Shown in pieces: positions 53,270-62,959 of a stretch of 64,000 nt of DNA (positions are counted from its first letter, which is position 1; every line of letters starts with the position of its first letter). The stretch spans positions 868,001 to 932,000 of the forward strand of contig CAJYAG010000001.1 of assembly GCA_913065125.1 (NCBI GenBank), given 5' to 3'. The DNA comes from an uncultured Flavobacteriaceae bacterium. GTDB taxonomy: Bacteria; Bacteroidota; Bacteroidia; Flavobacteriales; Flavobacteriaceae. The position numbers and the translations under genes were made by a program. The notes under the pieces are model-generated. The model was not told the DNA's origin. It did no database searches and saw only the letters and a program-made list of their open reading frames with translations.

Positions 53270-54618
53270 TGAGTTCAACGTTATTTAAACACTTTAATAC
53301 CACTTCTGCTGCAGCTTGGAAACAAAAAATTCAGGTTGATTTAAAAGGCGCGGATTACAACGATACGCTTTTATGGAAAACAGATGAGGATATTGTTGTA
53401 AAACCATTTTACACAAAAGATGACAGAAAAAACAGTACCACAACAGAAACCAAATTCAATAGTAATATTTCTCAATCGCTTTTTATTAATGATGAAAAAA
53501 TAGCCAACTACATAGCTCTAAACGCTCTTGAAAAAGGCGCCAATGCTATTGAATTTATTGCAGACAAAACCTTTGATTATAAAGCTGTCATCAAACATAT
53601 TGACACCAACCAAACAACACTTTATTTTAGATTTTATTTTTTAGACGCTACATTTATTCATGAAGTTGCCAAATGTGTCAATTCAGAAAAATGCTTTATA
53701 CAGGTTGATATTATTAATAATTTAGCCCAAAGTGGAAATTGGTTCACAAATTTAAAAGCAGATCATTTAGCCTTTGAAAACGTTGTAAATTCTTGTAATA
53801 ATTCTGTTGGAGTTGATGCTACTTTATATCAAAATGCTGGCGCAACAATTACACAACAATTAGCATATGCATTAGCCCATGCGAACGAATATCTAAATCA
53901 TTTCGGTAAAGGCATTGCACATAAATTTCATTTTAATTTTGCGGTTGGAAGCAATTATTTTTTTGAAATCGCCAAGCTAAAAGCTTTTAGGATTCTTTGG
54001 AAATCGCTGTTAAATGAGTACGATGTGACAGAAACAAACACACATATTTTTGCACAACCAACACTACGAAATAAAACAATTTACGATTATAATGTAAATA
54101 TGTTAAGGACAACATCAGAATGTATGAGTGCAATTTTAGGGGGCGCAAACACAATTAACAACCTACCTTACGATAGTGTTTTTCATAAAAAAAATGAATT
54201 TGGAGAGCGTATCGCAAGAAATCAATTGCTGATTTTACAAAAAGAAAGCTATTTAGAAAATGCAAATACTTTTGCAGATGGTTCGTATTATATAGAAAGT
54301 ATTACCAATCAGTTAGCAGAAAAAGCGCTACAAATATTTAAAGATATTGAAAAATCTGGCGGATTTTTAAAACAGTTAAAACAAGGAGTCATCCAACGAA
54401 AAATTACTGAAAGTGCGACTAAAGAACAAGAAAAATTTGACAAAAAAGAAATTGTTTTATTAGGCACAAACAAACAAGCTAATAAAGATGATTTTATGAA
54501 AAATGAAATTGAAATTTATCCGTTTGTAAAAATAAAACCGATCAAAACATTATTATCTCCCGTAATAAAAAGACGATTGTCTGAGTCTGTTGAAAAAAAT
54601 AGAATAAATTCAGAATAA
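53269..54618 (+). CDS. mutA: Methylmalonyl-CoA mutase small (beta) subunit, lacking the C-terminal domain
   Basis: 449 aa. Resembles the TIM-barrel domain of methylmalonyl-CoA mutase (AAWKQKIQVDLKGADYNDTLLWKT near the start in part; FNFAVGSNYFFEIAKLKAFRILW; RTTSECMSAILGGANTINNLPYD; RIARNQLLILQKES). The small subunit is catalytically inactive and dimerises with MutB. Classical MutA (about 640 aa in Propionibacterium) has a C-terminal cobalamin-binding-like fold that is missing here; the protein ends in a basic tail after residue 400. It may be the usual form in flavobacteria. Operon with mutB. Confidence 0.88.
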   Translation: MSSTLFKHFNTTSAAAWKQKIQVDLKGADYNDTLLWKTDEDIVVKPFYTKDDRKNSTTTETKFNSNISQSLFINDEKIANYIALNALEKGANAIEFIADKTFDYKAVIKHIDTNQTTLYFRFYFLDATFIHEVAKCVNSEKCFIQVDIINNLAQSGNWFTNLKADHLAFENVVNSCNNSVGVDATLYQNAGATITQQLAYALAHANEYLNHFGKGIAHKFHFNFAVGSNYFFEIAKLKAFRILWKSLLNEYDVTETNTHIFAQPTLRNKTIYDYNVNMLRTTSECMSAILGGANTINNLPYDSVFHKKNEFGERIARNQLLILQKESYLENANTFADGSYYIESITNQLAEKALQIFKDIEKSGGFLKQLKQGVIQRKITESATKEQEKFDKKEIVLLGTNKQANKDDFMKNEIEIYPFVKIKPIKTLLSPVIKRRLSESVEKNRINSE

Positions 54619-54628
54619 AACTATTATT

Positions 54629-54940
54629 ATGGTAAAAGAAAAAACAGTAGTTGAGCAAGAAACAAAACAGCGAGTACTAAAAAAACGTGTCAAAAAAATA
54701 AAAGGAAAAATACCATACTCTATTTTTATTTTTATTTTTTTTGCAATTGCCCTTGTATTTTTACTAGAAGGAAAGCTTGATAAATTTTTGGGTAATAGTT
54801 ATAATTTAATTCTCGTTATTAGTGCTTTTTTTGTTTTAACAACAGCAATTTATATCGTTATAATTACTCTTAAAATTAAAGACATCAATAAAGAAATTCA
54901 ATCTTTAGGAGAAAAAATGTATAAAAAAATGAAGTTATAA
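54629..54940 (+). CDS. Small membrane protein of unknown function between mutA and mutB
   Basis: 103 aa: a basic N-terminus ([14 protein letters not shown]), two membrane spans (about 30-47 and 58-82) and a charged tail ([20 protein letters not shown]). It is 10 bp after mutA and 11 bp before mutB, so clearly in the operon. No family recognised and no link to mutase chemistry visible. Confidence 0.75.
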   Translation: MVKEKTVVEQETKQRVLKKRVKKIKGKIPYSIFIFIFFAIALVFLLEGKLDKFLGNSYNLILVISAFFVLTTAIYIVIITLKIKDINKEIQSLGEKMYKKMKL

Positions 54941-54951
54941 GTTCTTACAAA

Positions 54952-57015
54952 ATGAATAGAAAAAATCTTCAAAACATTTCATTGTCAACTCCTAAAAATC
55001 AAGATGAAAATACTTTTTTTCACGAAGATTTTGTTGCAGGAATTCCGCCTTTTTTACGCGGGCCCTACTCTACAATGTATGTACGTAGACCTTGGACAAT
55101 TAGACAATATGCTGGATTTTCTACAGCAGAAGAAAGCAATGCTTTTTATAGAAGAAATTTAGAAGCCGGTCAAAAAGGCTTGTCTGTTGCGTTTGATCTG
55201 GCAACTCACAGAGGCTACGATTCCGATCATGAACGTGTGCAAGGCGATGTTGGTAAAGCGGGAGTTGCAATCGATTCTGTTGAGGATATGAAAATTTTAT
55301 TTGACCAAATTCCATTAGATAAAATGTCGGTTTCTATGACAATGAACGGTGCCGTTTTACCCATTTTAGCTTTTTATATTGTAGCTGCTGAAGAACAAGG
55401 TGTTGCCCCGGAAAATCTTTCTGGAACCATTCAGAATGATATTCTAAAAGAATTCATGGTGCGAAATACCTACATTTATCCGCCAACGCCCTCTATGAAA
55501 ATTATTGCTGATATTTTTAAATATTCAAGCAATAAAATGCCGAAATTTAATTCTATTTCCATTTCTGGGTACCATATGCAAGAAGCTGGTGCAACTGCAG
55601 AAATTGAACTGGCATATACATTAGCAGACGGATTAGAATATATCAAAAAAGGAATTGAAGCCGGAATGGACATTGACAGTTTCGCTCCTCGTCTTTCTTT
55701 TTTCTGGGCAATTGGAATGGATCATTTTAGAGAAATTGCAAAAATGCGAGCAGCAAGAATGTTGTGGGCAAAGATTGTACAAGAGTTTAATCCGAAGAAT
55801 CTAAAGTCATTAGCATTAAGAACCCATTGTCAAACAAGCGGTTGGTCATTAACAGAACAAGATCCGTTTAATAATGTTGCCAGAACTACTATTGAAGCTA
55901 TGGCTGCTGCTTTTGGAGGAACGCAAAGTTTACACACAAACGCATTGGATGAAGCCATCGCTTTACCAACAGATTTTTCTGCAAGAATTGCAAGAAACAC
56001 ACAAATATATTTACAAGAAGAAACCAATATTACCAAAACGGTTGATCCTTGGGCAGGGAGTTATCATGTTGAAAAATTGACAGAAGATATTGCCAATAAA
56101 GCTTGGGAACTAATCAAAGAAGTAGAAGAACTGGGCGGAATGACCAAAGCTATTGAAAAGGGAATTCCGAAAATGCGAATTGAAGAGGCTGCCGCAATTA
56201 AGCAAGCAAAAATTGATAGTGGCCAAGATGTGATTGTTGGCGTCAATAAATACCAACTAAAGGAGGAAGATCCTTTACATATTTTAGAAGTTGATAATGA
56301 AGCGGTTCGTTTGTCGCAAATTGAACGTTTAAACCAACTAAAATCTAAAAGAAATACAGCCGAAGTTGAAAAATCTTTATTAGCTTTGACTGAAGCTGCA
56401 AAAACTGGTGAAGAAAATTTGTTAGAATTAGCAATTATTGCTGCAAGAAACAGAGCAACATTAGGCGAAATTTCTGATGCCTTAGAAGTAGTCTTCGGAA
56501 GACATAAAGCAGCTCATAAAACCATTTCTGGCGTGTATAGTAAAGAAATAAAAGAAGACAAAACTTTTAAAGAAGCATCTGAATTAGCAGATAATTTTGC
56601 TACATTAGAAGGAAGACGTCCAAGAATAATGATTGCCAAATTAGGGCAAGATGGTCATGATAGAGGCGCAAAAGTAGTAGCAACGGGTTATGCTGATTTA
56701 GGTTTTGATGTAGATATTGGTCCGTTGTTTCAAACGCCAAAAGAAGCCGTAAGACAAGCCGTAGAAAATGATGTTCATATTTTAGGAATTTCTTCGTTGG
56801 CTGCCGGACACAAAACGTTGGTTCCGCAAGTAATTTCTGAATTAAAAAAATACGGACGCGAAGATATTATGGTGATTGTTGGTGGCGTAATTCCTGCACA
56901 AGATTACCAATTTTTATTTGATGCTGGCGCAGTTGGTGTTTTTGGTCCAGGCACAAAAATTGCTCAAGCTGCTATTGATATGTTAACTATTTTAATTGAT
57001 AGTATTGCAGAATAA
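54952..57015 (+). CDS. mutB: Methylmalonyl-CoA mutase large (catalytic) subunit
   Basis: 687 aa adenosylcobalamin enzyme interconverting methylmalonyl-CoA and succinyl-CoA. TIM barrel (about 30-560) with [21 protein letters not shown] at the substrate entrance in part, [27 protein letters not shown] and [17 protein letters not shown]; cobalamin domain (about 560-687) with DGHDRG (DxHxxG base-off His) and GGVIPAQDY. Works with MutA to feed propionyl-CoA carbon into the TCA cycle, complementing the fad operon for odd-chain acids. Slightly shorter than the usual 710-730 aa. Confidence 0.96.
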   Translation: MNRKNLQNISLSTPKNQDENTFFHEDFVAGIPPFLRGPYSTMYVRRPWTIRQYAGFSTAEESNAFYRRNLEAGQKGLSVAFDLATHRGYDSDHERVQGDVGKAGVAIDSVEDMKILFDQIPLDKMSVSMTMNGAVLPILAFYIVAAEEQGVAPENLSGTIQNDILKEFMVRNTYIYPPTPSMKIIADIFKYSSNKMPKFNSISISGYHMQEAGATAEIELAYTLADGLEYIKKGIEAGMDIDSFAPRLSFFWAIGMDHFREIAKMRAARMLWAKIVQEFNPKNLKSLALRTHCQTSGWSLTEQDPFNNVARTTIEAMAAAFGGTQSLHTNALDEAIALPTDFSARIARNTQIYLQEETNITKTVDPWAGSYHVEKLTEDIANKAWELIKEVEELGGMTKAIEKGIPKMRIEEAAAIKQAKIDSGQDVIVGVNKYQLKEEDPLHILEVDNEAVRLSQIERLNQLKSKRNTAEVEKSLLALTEAAKTGEENLLELAIIAARNRATLGEISDALEVVFGRHKAAHKTISGVYSKEIKEDKTFKEASELADNFATLEGRRPRIMIAKLGQDGHDRGAKVVATGYADLGFDVDIGPLFQTPKEAVRQAVENDVHILGISSLAAGHKTLVPQVISELKKYGREDIMVIVGGVIPAQDYQFLFDAGAVGVFGPGTKIAQAAIDMLTILIDSIAE

Positions 57016-57047
57016 CATCCTTTTAAAGCAACTATAAAATAACAAAA

Positions 57048-57344
57048 GTGAATAGCTATTATACCTATACAGATGAAAGCTTTGTGGATTGTTACTTAGA
57101 GTTGAACGCTAATTTTTATTGTGAAAGAGCGGTTTTCACTTCCACCTTTTTTAAAGTTAGCAATAGCATGTATTATTATAAAGGAGAAGAATATGCAATT
57201 CTACATGATAGTTTACAAGACAAACTAACGGCTATGATTACCATTGACAAAACTGCTTTTGAAATGCAATGGAACAAAGTTTATACGGGGAAAGATGAAA
57301 TTACATTTTTATTAAAACGTGCAGAGTTTAGACGAGAGAATTAA
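57048..57344 (+). CDS. Hypothetical 98-aa protein, GTG start
   Basis: Short soluble protein rich in Tyr/Phe/Asp (MNSYYTYTDESFVDCYLELN at the start) ending LKRAEFRREN. The only in-frame start giving full length is GTG at 57048, 32 bp after mutB. Codon use is like the neighbours and the composition is protein-like and not repeat-derived. No family recognised; could be the last gene of the mutase operon. Confidence 0.5.
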   Translation: MNSYYTYTDESFVDCYLELNANFYCERAVFTSTFFKVSNSMYYYKGEEYAILHDSLQDKLTAMITIDKTAFEMQWNKVYTGKDEITFLLKRAEFRREN

Positions 57345-57436
57345 TTGTTTCTTCTATTAAAAAAACAGTTAAATCCAAACGTTTATTCAAGCTTTTATCC
57401 TTAAATTTGTGAACTTTTATATTACACTCTTCAAAG

Positions 57437-60400
57437 ATGAAAAAAATCTTAAATATACTTTACTCAACACGTTTAATGGCTGTTTTATTTTTCCTATTTG
57501 CAGCTGCAATGGGTGTAGCCACTTTTATAGAAAATGATTACGGAACACAAACTTCAAAAGCTTTAGTTTACAATACTTGGTGGTTTGAAGCAATCATGAT
57601 CTTCTTTGTTATCAATTTTTTTGGTAATATTTTTAGATATCGTTTACATAAAAAAGAAAAATGGCCTGTATTATTATTTCACGTATCATTTTTATTCATA
57701 TTAATTGGAGCAGGAATTACTCGCTATATTGGTTATGAGGGATTGATGATTATTAAAGAAGGTGAAGTTACCAATAAATTTATTTCAGAAACAACCTATT
57801 TAAATGTTGTGATTGATGACAACTCACAACAAAAACCAACCATTCATGAACCCATATTATTATCAGCTTGGGGAACTAACAATTGGGGGTTTTCTACAAA
57901 ATTCATCAATCAGGAAGTAGATTTTAAATTAGTAGAATACATCCCATGGGCAGAAAAAAAATTAGTTGAAGATGAAAATGGTGATGAATATTTATTCTTT
58001 GTAGAATCTAGCGAAGGAACAAGACACGAACATTATATTAAAAAAGGGACTTCACAAAACATCCATAATGTTTTAGTTGGATTTGATGCTGGAGAAAATT
58101 CAACCATCAATTTTACAACTGTAGATGGCGAATTAAAAATGTCTTCAAAAAAAGAAGGAACTTGGGTTAGAATGGCAGATCAAGCTAATGGAACCATATC
58201 CAAAGATTCTTTAACTCCGTTTAAGTATCTTACTCTTCATTCTATTTCTGATTTACAATTTGTAATTCCAAAACCTGCTGAAAAAGGCGTTTTAAAAATG
58301 GTTAGTGGACCAAAAGATGACCAAAAATACGACATCATCATTGTTGATATAACCACAAATAACAAAACAGAAAGAGTTGAGTTATTAGGTGGGAAATTTA
58401 ACACACAAAACTCCGAGCAAATAACTGTTGATAATTTAAATTTTAGAATGTTATATGGTTCTAAAACGTTGGAAACACCTTTTCATGTGAAATTAAGAGA
58501 TTTTCAATTAGAAAAATATCCAGGATCAGAAAGTGCAGCTTCTTATGCAAGTGAAGTGACTGTAATTACAAAAGAAGAAACCTTTGATTACAGAATTTAC
58601 ATGAATCATATTTTAGATTATAAAGGCTATAAATTATTTCAATCTAGTTATGATAATTCTAAAGAAGTAGAAGAAACGCATTTGTCTGTAAACCATGATT
58701 TTTGGGGAACACTTTTTACTTACATCGGATATTCGATGTTGTATTTTGGTATGATTAGTATTCTATTTGCAAAAAAGACTCGTTTTGATTATTTAAAAAA
58801 TACCTTGAAAAAAATCAGAAAGAAAAAAGCAGCCTTATCACTTATTGGATTGTTGTTTGTTACTGTATCTATTTCTGCTCAACATCAAGAACATGCCATA
58901 TCAGAACAACAAATAGATTCCATTTTAGCCGCCAATATTGTAGATGCAAAACATGCCGATTTATTTAATACTTTGGTCATTCAAGATGCTGGAGGAAGAA
59001 TGAAACCAGCGCACACTTTTGCTTCTCAATTGGTAAGAAAAGTAACACATCAAGAGACTTTTAAAGGAATGAATCCGAGTCAAGTCTTATTATCAATCAT
59101 TGAAAATCCAAGATTTTGGATTGAAGTACCAATGGTTTATTTAGAAAAAGGGAATTCTCAAATTAGAGAAATTATTGGGGTTTCAAATGATGCCACACAT
59201 GCAAGATTGTCTGACTTCTTAACTAAAGAAGGTATCTATAAAATAAGAGCAAGAATTGATGAAGCTCAAAAGAAAAATGTAAAAAATAAATTTGAAAAAG
59301 ATTTAATAAACATTGACAAAAGAGTTGGGTTGCTATACACGGCAATTGGTGGGCAAATCTTTAAGATTTTTCCAATTCCGAATGACGCAAACAATACTTG
59401 GGTTTCTCAACCAGAAACGTTACATGCCGGTTTTAAAGGAACAGATTCTGTTTTTGTTCGTCAGGTATTACCAGTGTATATTCAAATGCTTCAAAAATCT
59501 AAAGAATCTAAAAATTATGAACAAGCAGATAAAATTTTAGCTGGAATTAAAAACTTTCAAAAGAAATTTGGTGCTAGTGTAATTCCTTCTGATGACAAAA
59601 TTGAATTAGAAATTGCTTACAATAAGTTCAGTATTTTTAGTCGATTAGCTAAATACCTAGGTTTGGCAGGTGCTTTGTTAATTATTGTGGTAATTGCACA
59701 AATATTTTCTGATAAAAAAGTATTTAATTACTTGGTAAAAGGATTGATTGGAATCATTATTGGATTGTTTGTTTTCCATACATTAGGATTAGGTGCTCGA
59801 TGGTATATAAGTGGAAATGCACCTTGGAGTAATGCTTACGAATCCATTATATATGTTGCTTGGGCAACGATGCTTTTTGGTTTGTCTTTCGGAAGAAAAT
59901 CTGCTTTAACAATAGCTGCAACAACATTTTTAACCGCAGTTATTTTAGCATTTGCACATCAGAACTGGTTAGATCCAGAAATTGCAAACTTACAACCTGT
60001 ATTAAATTCGTACTGGTTATTAATTCACGTTTCAATTATTGTTGCTAGTTACGGACCCTTTTCTTTGGCAATGATTTTAGGGATTTTTGTATTATTCTTA
60101 ATGGCTTTTACAAACGAAAAGAACAAAAATAAATTAGATTTGGCCATTAAAGAATTAACCATCATTAATGAAATGTCTATTACAGTTGGTTTAATTATGT
60201 TAACCATCGGAAACTTTTTAGGCGGAATGTGGGCCAACGAAAGTTGGGGTCGTTATTGGGGTTGGGATCCAAAAGAAACTTGGGCATTAATTAGTATTAT
60301 GTTATATGCTTTTGTACTGCACATGCGCTTAATTCCTGGTTTGCGAAGTAGGTTTACATTTAACTTGTGGTCTATTATTACTTATGCATCTATTATGATG

Positions 60401-60556
60401 ACCTATTTTGGAGTTAATTTCTACTTATCTGGATTGCATTCGTATGCAAGTGGAGATAAAGTTATTACCCCTACTTCGGTGTATTACTCTATCGGGTTTG
60501 TAGCAATATTAGGAACTTTTGCTTGGTTTAAATATAAAAAATATTATAAAAAATAA
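57437..60556 (+). CDS. ccsBA: Cytochrome c biogenesis fusion protein CcsBA (ResB-ResC type)
   Basis: 1039-aa inner-membrane haem exporter and cytochrome c synthetase (system II). The N-terminal ResB/CcsB half has spans near 15-35, 48-65 and 75-95, a large periplasmic domain (about 110-430) and a span at about 430-450. A further periplasmic region (about 490-740) follows, then the CcsA half with about eight spans and the haem-binding WWD-type motif WGRYWGWDPKETWAL (about 935-949), plus His ligands before and after (WLLIHVSIIVASY; FVLHMRL). Needed to attach haem to the CcoP and CcoO haem motifs. Candidate -7 box TAAATTTG at 57402-57409. Confidence 0.94.
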   Translation: MKKILNILYSTRLMAVLFFLFAAAMGVATFIENDYGTQTSKALVYNTWWFEAIMIFFVINFFGNIFRYRLHKKEKWPVLLFHVSFLFILIGAGITRYIGYEGLMIIKEGEVTNKFISETTYLNVVIDDNSQQKPTIHEPILLSAWGTNNWGFSTKFINQEVDFKLVEYIPWAEKKLVEDENGDEYLFFVESSEGTRHEHYIKKGTSQNIHNVLVGFDAGENSTINFTTVDGELKMSSKKEGTWVRMADQANGTISKDSLTPFKYLTLHSISDLQFVIPKPAEKGVLKMVSGPKDDQKYDIIIVDITTNNKTERVELLGGKFNTQNSEQITVDNLNFRMLYGSKTLETPFHVKLRDFQLEKYPGSESAASYASEVTVITKEETFDYRIYMNHILDYKGYKLFQSSYDNSKEVEETHLSVNHDFWGTLFTYIGYSMLYFGMISILFAKKTRFDYLKNTLKKIRKKKAALSLIGLLFVTVSISAQHQEHAISEQQIDSILAANIVDAKHADLFNTLVIQDAGGRMKPAHTFASQLVRKVTHQETFKGMNPSQVLLSIIENPRFWIEVPMVYLEKGNSQIREIIGVSNDATHARLSDFLTKEGIYKIRARIDEAQKKNVKNKFEKDLINIDKRVGLLYTAIGGQIFKIFPIPNDANNTWVSQPETLHAGFKGTDSVFVRQVLPVYIQMLQKSKESKNYEQADKILAGIKNFQKKFGASVIPSDDKIELEIAYNKFSIFSRLAKYLGLAGALLIIVVIAQIFSDKKVFNYLVKGLIGIIIGLFVFHTLGLGARWYISGNAPWSNAYESIIYVAWATMLFGLSFGRKSALTIAATTFLTAVILAFAHQNWLDPEIANLQPVLNSYWLLIHVSIIVASYGPFSLAMILGIFVLFLMAFTNEKNKNKLDLAIKELTIINEMSITVGLIMLTIGNFLGGMWANESWGRYWGWDPKETWALISIMLYAFVLHMRLIPGLRSRFTFNLWSIITYASIMMTYFGVNFYLSGLHSYASGDKVITPTSVYYSIGFVAILGTFAWFKYKKYYKK

Positions 60557-60659
60557 GCTCTTAATTTTAAATTTCATTATTGAAATTTGACTAGAGGTGA
60601 TAGATAAAAATAAAATGAAAGCTGTATTTTTGCTTTCTTAAAAATTAAAATAACAATAT

Positions 60660-61175
60660 ATGTTTCATAAAAATTTTAAATTAATAATTGCAACTATAAT
60701 TACTGCCTGGTCTGTGTACGAATTTTCGCAAGGACACATCATGAATGGAATCTCTATTTTATTATTAGCCGGAATTTTTATCCTTTTATATTTTAAAAAC
60801 GAATTTATTTTATTGGCGTTTTTACAATTGCGTAAGCAAAATTTCCCTGGAGCTCAAAAATGGCTGAACTATATTAAAAACCCAAGTGCTGCCTTAACAA
60901 GAAAGCAAGAAGGTTATTATAATTTTTTACACGGAATTATGTTATCGCAAACAAATATAACACAAGCAGAAAAATATTTAAAAAAAGCGGTAAAATTAGG
61001 GTTGTCTATGGGACATGATTTAGCAATGGCAAAATTACAGTTGGCAGGAATTGCAATGACAAAAAGAAGAAAACGTGAAGCAACTATGTTAATGAACGAA
61101 GCTAAGAAATTAGACAAACAGGGTATGCTAAACGATCAAATAAAAATGATGAAACAACAGATGAAAAAAATCTAG
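60660..61175 (+). CDS. Membrane protein with TPR-like C-terminus, function unknown
   Basis: 171 aa: two hydrophobic spans (about 7-22 and 28-45), then a helical region (about 50-165) with TPR-like spacing (AEKYLKKAVKLGLSMGHDLAMAKLQLAGIAMTKRR as successive helices, given in part) and a Lys/Met-rich end. It resembles flavobacterial proteins often labelled DUF2892, which I cannot confirm. Stands alone between ccsBA and a bidirectional terminator. Confidence 0.75.
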   Translation: MFHKNFKLIIATIITAWSVYEFSQGHIMNGISILLLAGIFILLYFKNEFILLAFLQLRKQNFPGAQKWLNYIKNPSAALTRKQEGYYNFLHGIMLSQTNITQAEKYLKKAVKLGLSMGHDLAMAKLQLAGIAMTKRRKREATMLMNEAKKLDKQGMLNDQIKMMKQQMKKI

Positions 61176-61200
61176 TTTCTTATAAATAAATCAACTAAAA

Positions 61201-61232
61201 AAAGCTTCTGAAAAATTCAGAAGCTTTTTTTT
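61201..61232. terminator. Bidirectional terminator between convergent genes
   Basis: Perfect 12-bp stem AAAGCTTCTGAA / TTCAGAAGCTTT with loop AAA and T runs on both strands, between the 171-aa gene and the PBP1-LysM gene. Confidence 0.9.
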
Positions 61233-61235
61233 AGT

Positions 61236-62876
61236 TTACTCAATTCTCTTTAAACTTAAATCTGGTTGAAATTCAAGTAAAAACAACCCTCTGTTTTGTG
61301 AAATACCAAAGAGTCTTTTCTTAAAATCGAACTTACTTTCTACTCGGTAAGAAACTCCGTCTTTGAAGGTATCATACAGGTCATTTCCTGAAGCTAACCG
61401 CATAATTACATCATAAGTAACATCAAATCCACGTGTAGCGTAATGAGAAGGCAAAGCTTTATTTTTCTGTAAATATTGTTTATTAAATACTCTAGCCGCT
61501 AAAGAACTTTCATCTACATATGCATCTGTAACATATACAAATTCTAACTGTGCAAGTTTATTATATGCAACATAATCGTACTTATTAAAACCAAATAATT
61601 TTACTTTATAGTTAATTTTTTGCTCTGGCTCCTCTCCTTCTTCTGGTTCTGGAGGATCTGGAAAACTAATCAAACTATTAATTGCATCTGAAGCAATTAC
61701 ATCGTTATTCGTTGCTATAATCACCCAATTATCAACCTGAGTAGAGTCTGGTTTCATCATCTTTAAAAAACGCTCTTGGGCAATATATCCAAAATGCGGA
61801 ACAATTTGATGAACTTCATTAATAGAATCGTGTTGCTTTAAAATATTTGCAATCTGATTAATTTCTGTGATCGATGCTGTTGTCGAATCGCCAACAATTA
61901 TAATATTTTCGTTCTTATATTTCTTAGTAACATACGACAACAACTTCTCTTTATACAAATGTTTATCTGGCGATGTTTTTACAATTCTAGAAGAAGTAAA
62001 AGAAGTTTGAGCATTAGAAAAGACAGGAAAAACTAATGGTGCTTTTACACTATTTGCTAATTTTATCGTTTCATCAGAATAAATTGAACCAATAATTACA
62101 TCTTTATCGTCTAAAGAATTCTCTGTAATAATATCGTTAATTTTAGTATTTCTATCTTCTGTATCAAAAACAGTAAAATCAATTTGAATTCCTTGATCTC
62201 TTAATGAATCTATTGCTAATTCTGCACCGAGATAAAAATCAGTAACAATATTTGGCAACGCTCTATTTTTAAAAATATCTTGTGATGAAACGGTGTCAAA
62301 TACTTTTGCTCTAAAAGGCAGTAATAATGCAACTTTTAGCACAGCATCATTCGCAATGCTGTCTTTATAAATTACGTCAATTTTCTCCCCTTCTACCCGT
62401 TCTTTAATCTTTAAAACTGAACCGAGTTTTAATCCCTCAGTTAAAGTTGGATTTAACGCTAATAAATCTGATTTTAATACATTATAATATCTTGTTAAAC
62501 TGTAAAAGGTATCGCCTTTACGTACTTTATGAATTATAAAATCTTCGTTTAAATCTTTAATATCATCTAGCTTTTTTATACGATCAGTATCAAGCTGAAT
62601 GGTGTCTTTTACAACAATATCTTTCGAATTATCGCTTTTCTCTAGAAGCTTAATTGAGTTTTTATTCGGAATAAAAATCTCTGTATCTGGTTTTGGTCTT
62701 CTTCCAACATCAGGATTTAAGGTCAGTAAATCTTTAGTAGCAATATCTAGTTTTTTTGCAATCGTTCGCATTGTTTCACCTTTCTTCACTTTATAAGTGA
62801 TGTATTTTTTTTGCTGCCCACAAGAAACTGCAATGGTAAAAATAAAAAGGGTAACTAATAATTTAAAATGCTTCAT
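61236..62876 (-). CDS. Lipoprotein with two LysM domains and a type 1 periplasmic-binding-protein fold
   Basis: 546 aa from MKHFKLLVTL (62876), giving a lipoprotein signal with lipobox AVSC; the longer frame from 62951 has no sensible N-terminus. Two LysM peptidoglycan-binding domains follow (about 30-75, YKVKKGETMRTIAKKL and about 115-160, HKVRKGDTFYSLTRYY), then a PBP1-like domain (about 180-545; AELAIDSLRDQGIQIDFTVFDTED, VIIGSIYSDETIKLAN, PLVFPVFSNAQ). A cell-wall-bound outer-membrane lipoprotein; the fold resembles LpoA/amino-acid-binding proteins, so either ligand sensing or control of wall synthesis is possible. Confidence 0.88.
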   Translation of the reverse strand: MKHFKLLVTLFIFTIAVSCGQQKKYITYKVKKGETMRTIAKKLDIATKDLLTLNPDVGRRPKPDTEIFIPNKNSIKLLEKSDNSKDIVVKDTIQLDTDRIKKLDDIKDLNEDFIIHKVRKGDTFYSLTRYYNVLKSDLLALNPTLTEGLKLGSVLKIKERVEGEKIDVIYKDSIANDAVLKVALLLPFRAKVFDTVSSQDIFKNRALPNIVTDFYLGAELAIDSLRDQGIQIDFTVFDTEDRNTKINDIITENSLDDKDVIIGSIYSDETIKLANSVKAPLVFPVFSNAQTSFTSSRIVKTSPDKHLYKEKLLSYVTKKYKNENIIIVGDSTTASITEINQIANILKQHDSINEVHQIVPHFGYIAQERFLKMMKPDSTQVDNWVIIATNNDVIASDAINSLISFPDPPEPEEGEEPEQKINYKVKLFGFNKYDYVAYNKLAQLEFVYVTDAYVDESSLAARVFNKQYLQKNKALPSHYATRGFDVTYDVIMRLASGNDLYDTFKDGVSYRVESKFDFKKRLFGISQNRGLFLLEFQPDLSLKRIE

Positions 62877-62959
62877 GTAATTTATTTTTCTGCTATTAGA
62901 AAACGTTTTTATAGCTAGCAACTTCTGTAGTATAACACAAAAAATGCCCACTTAGTATA

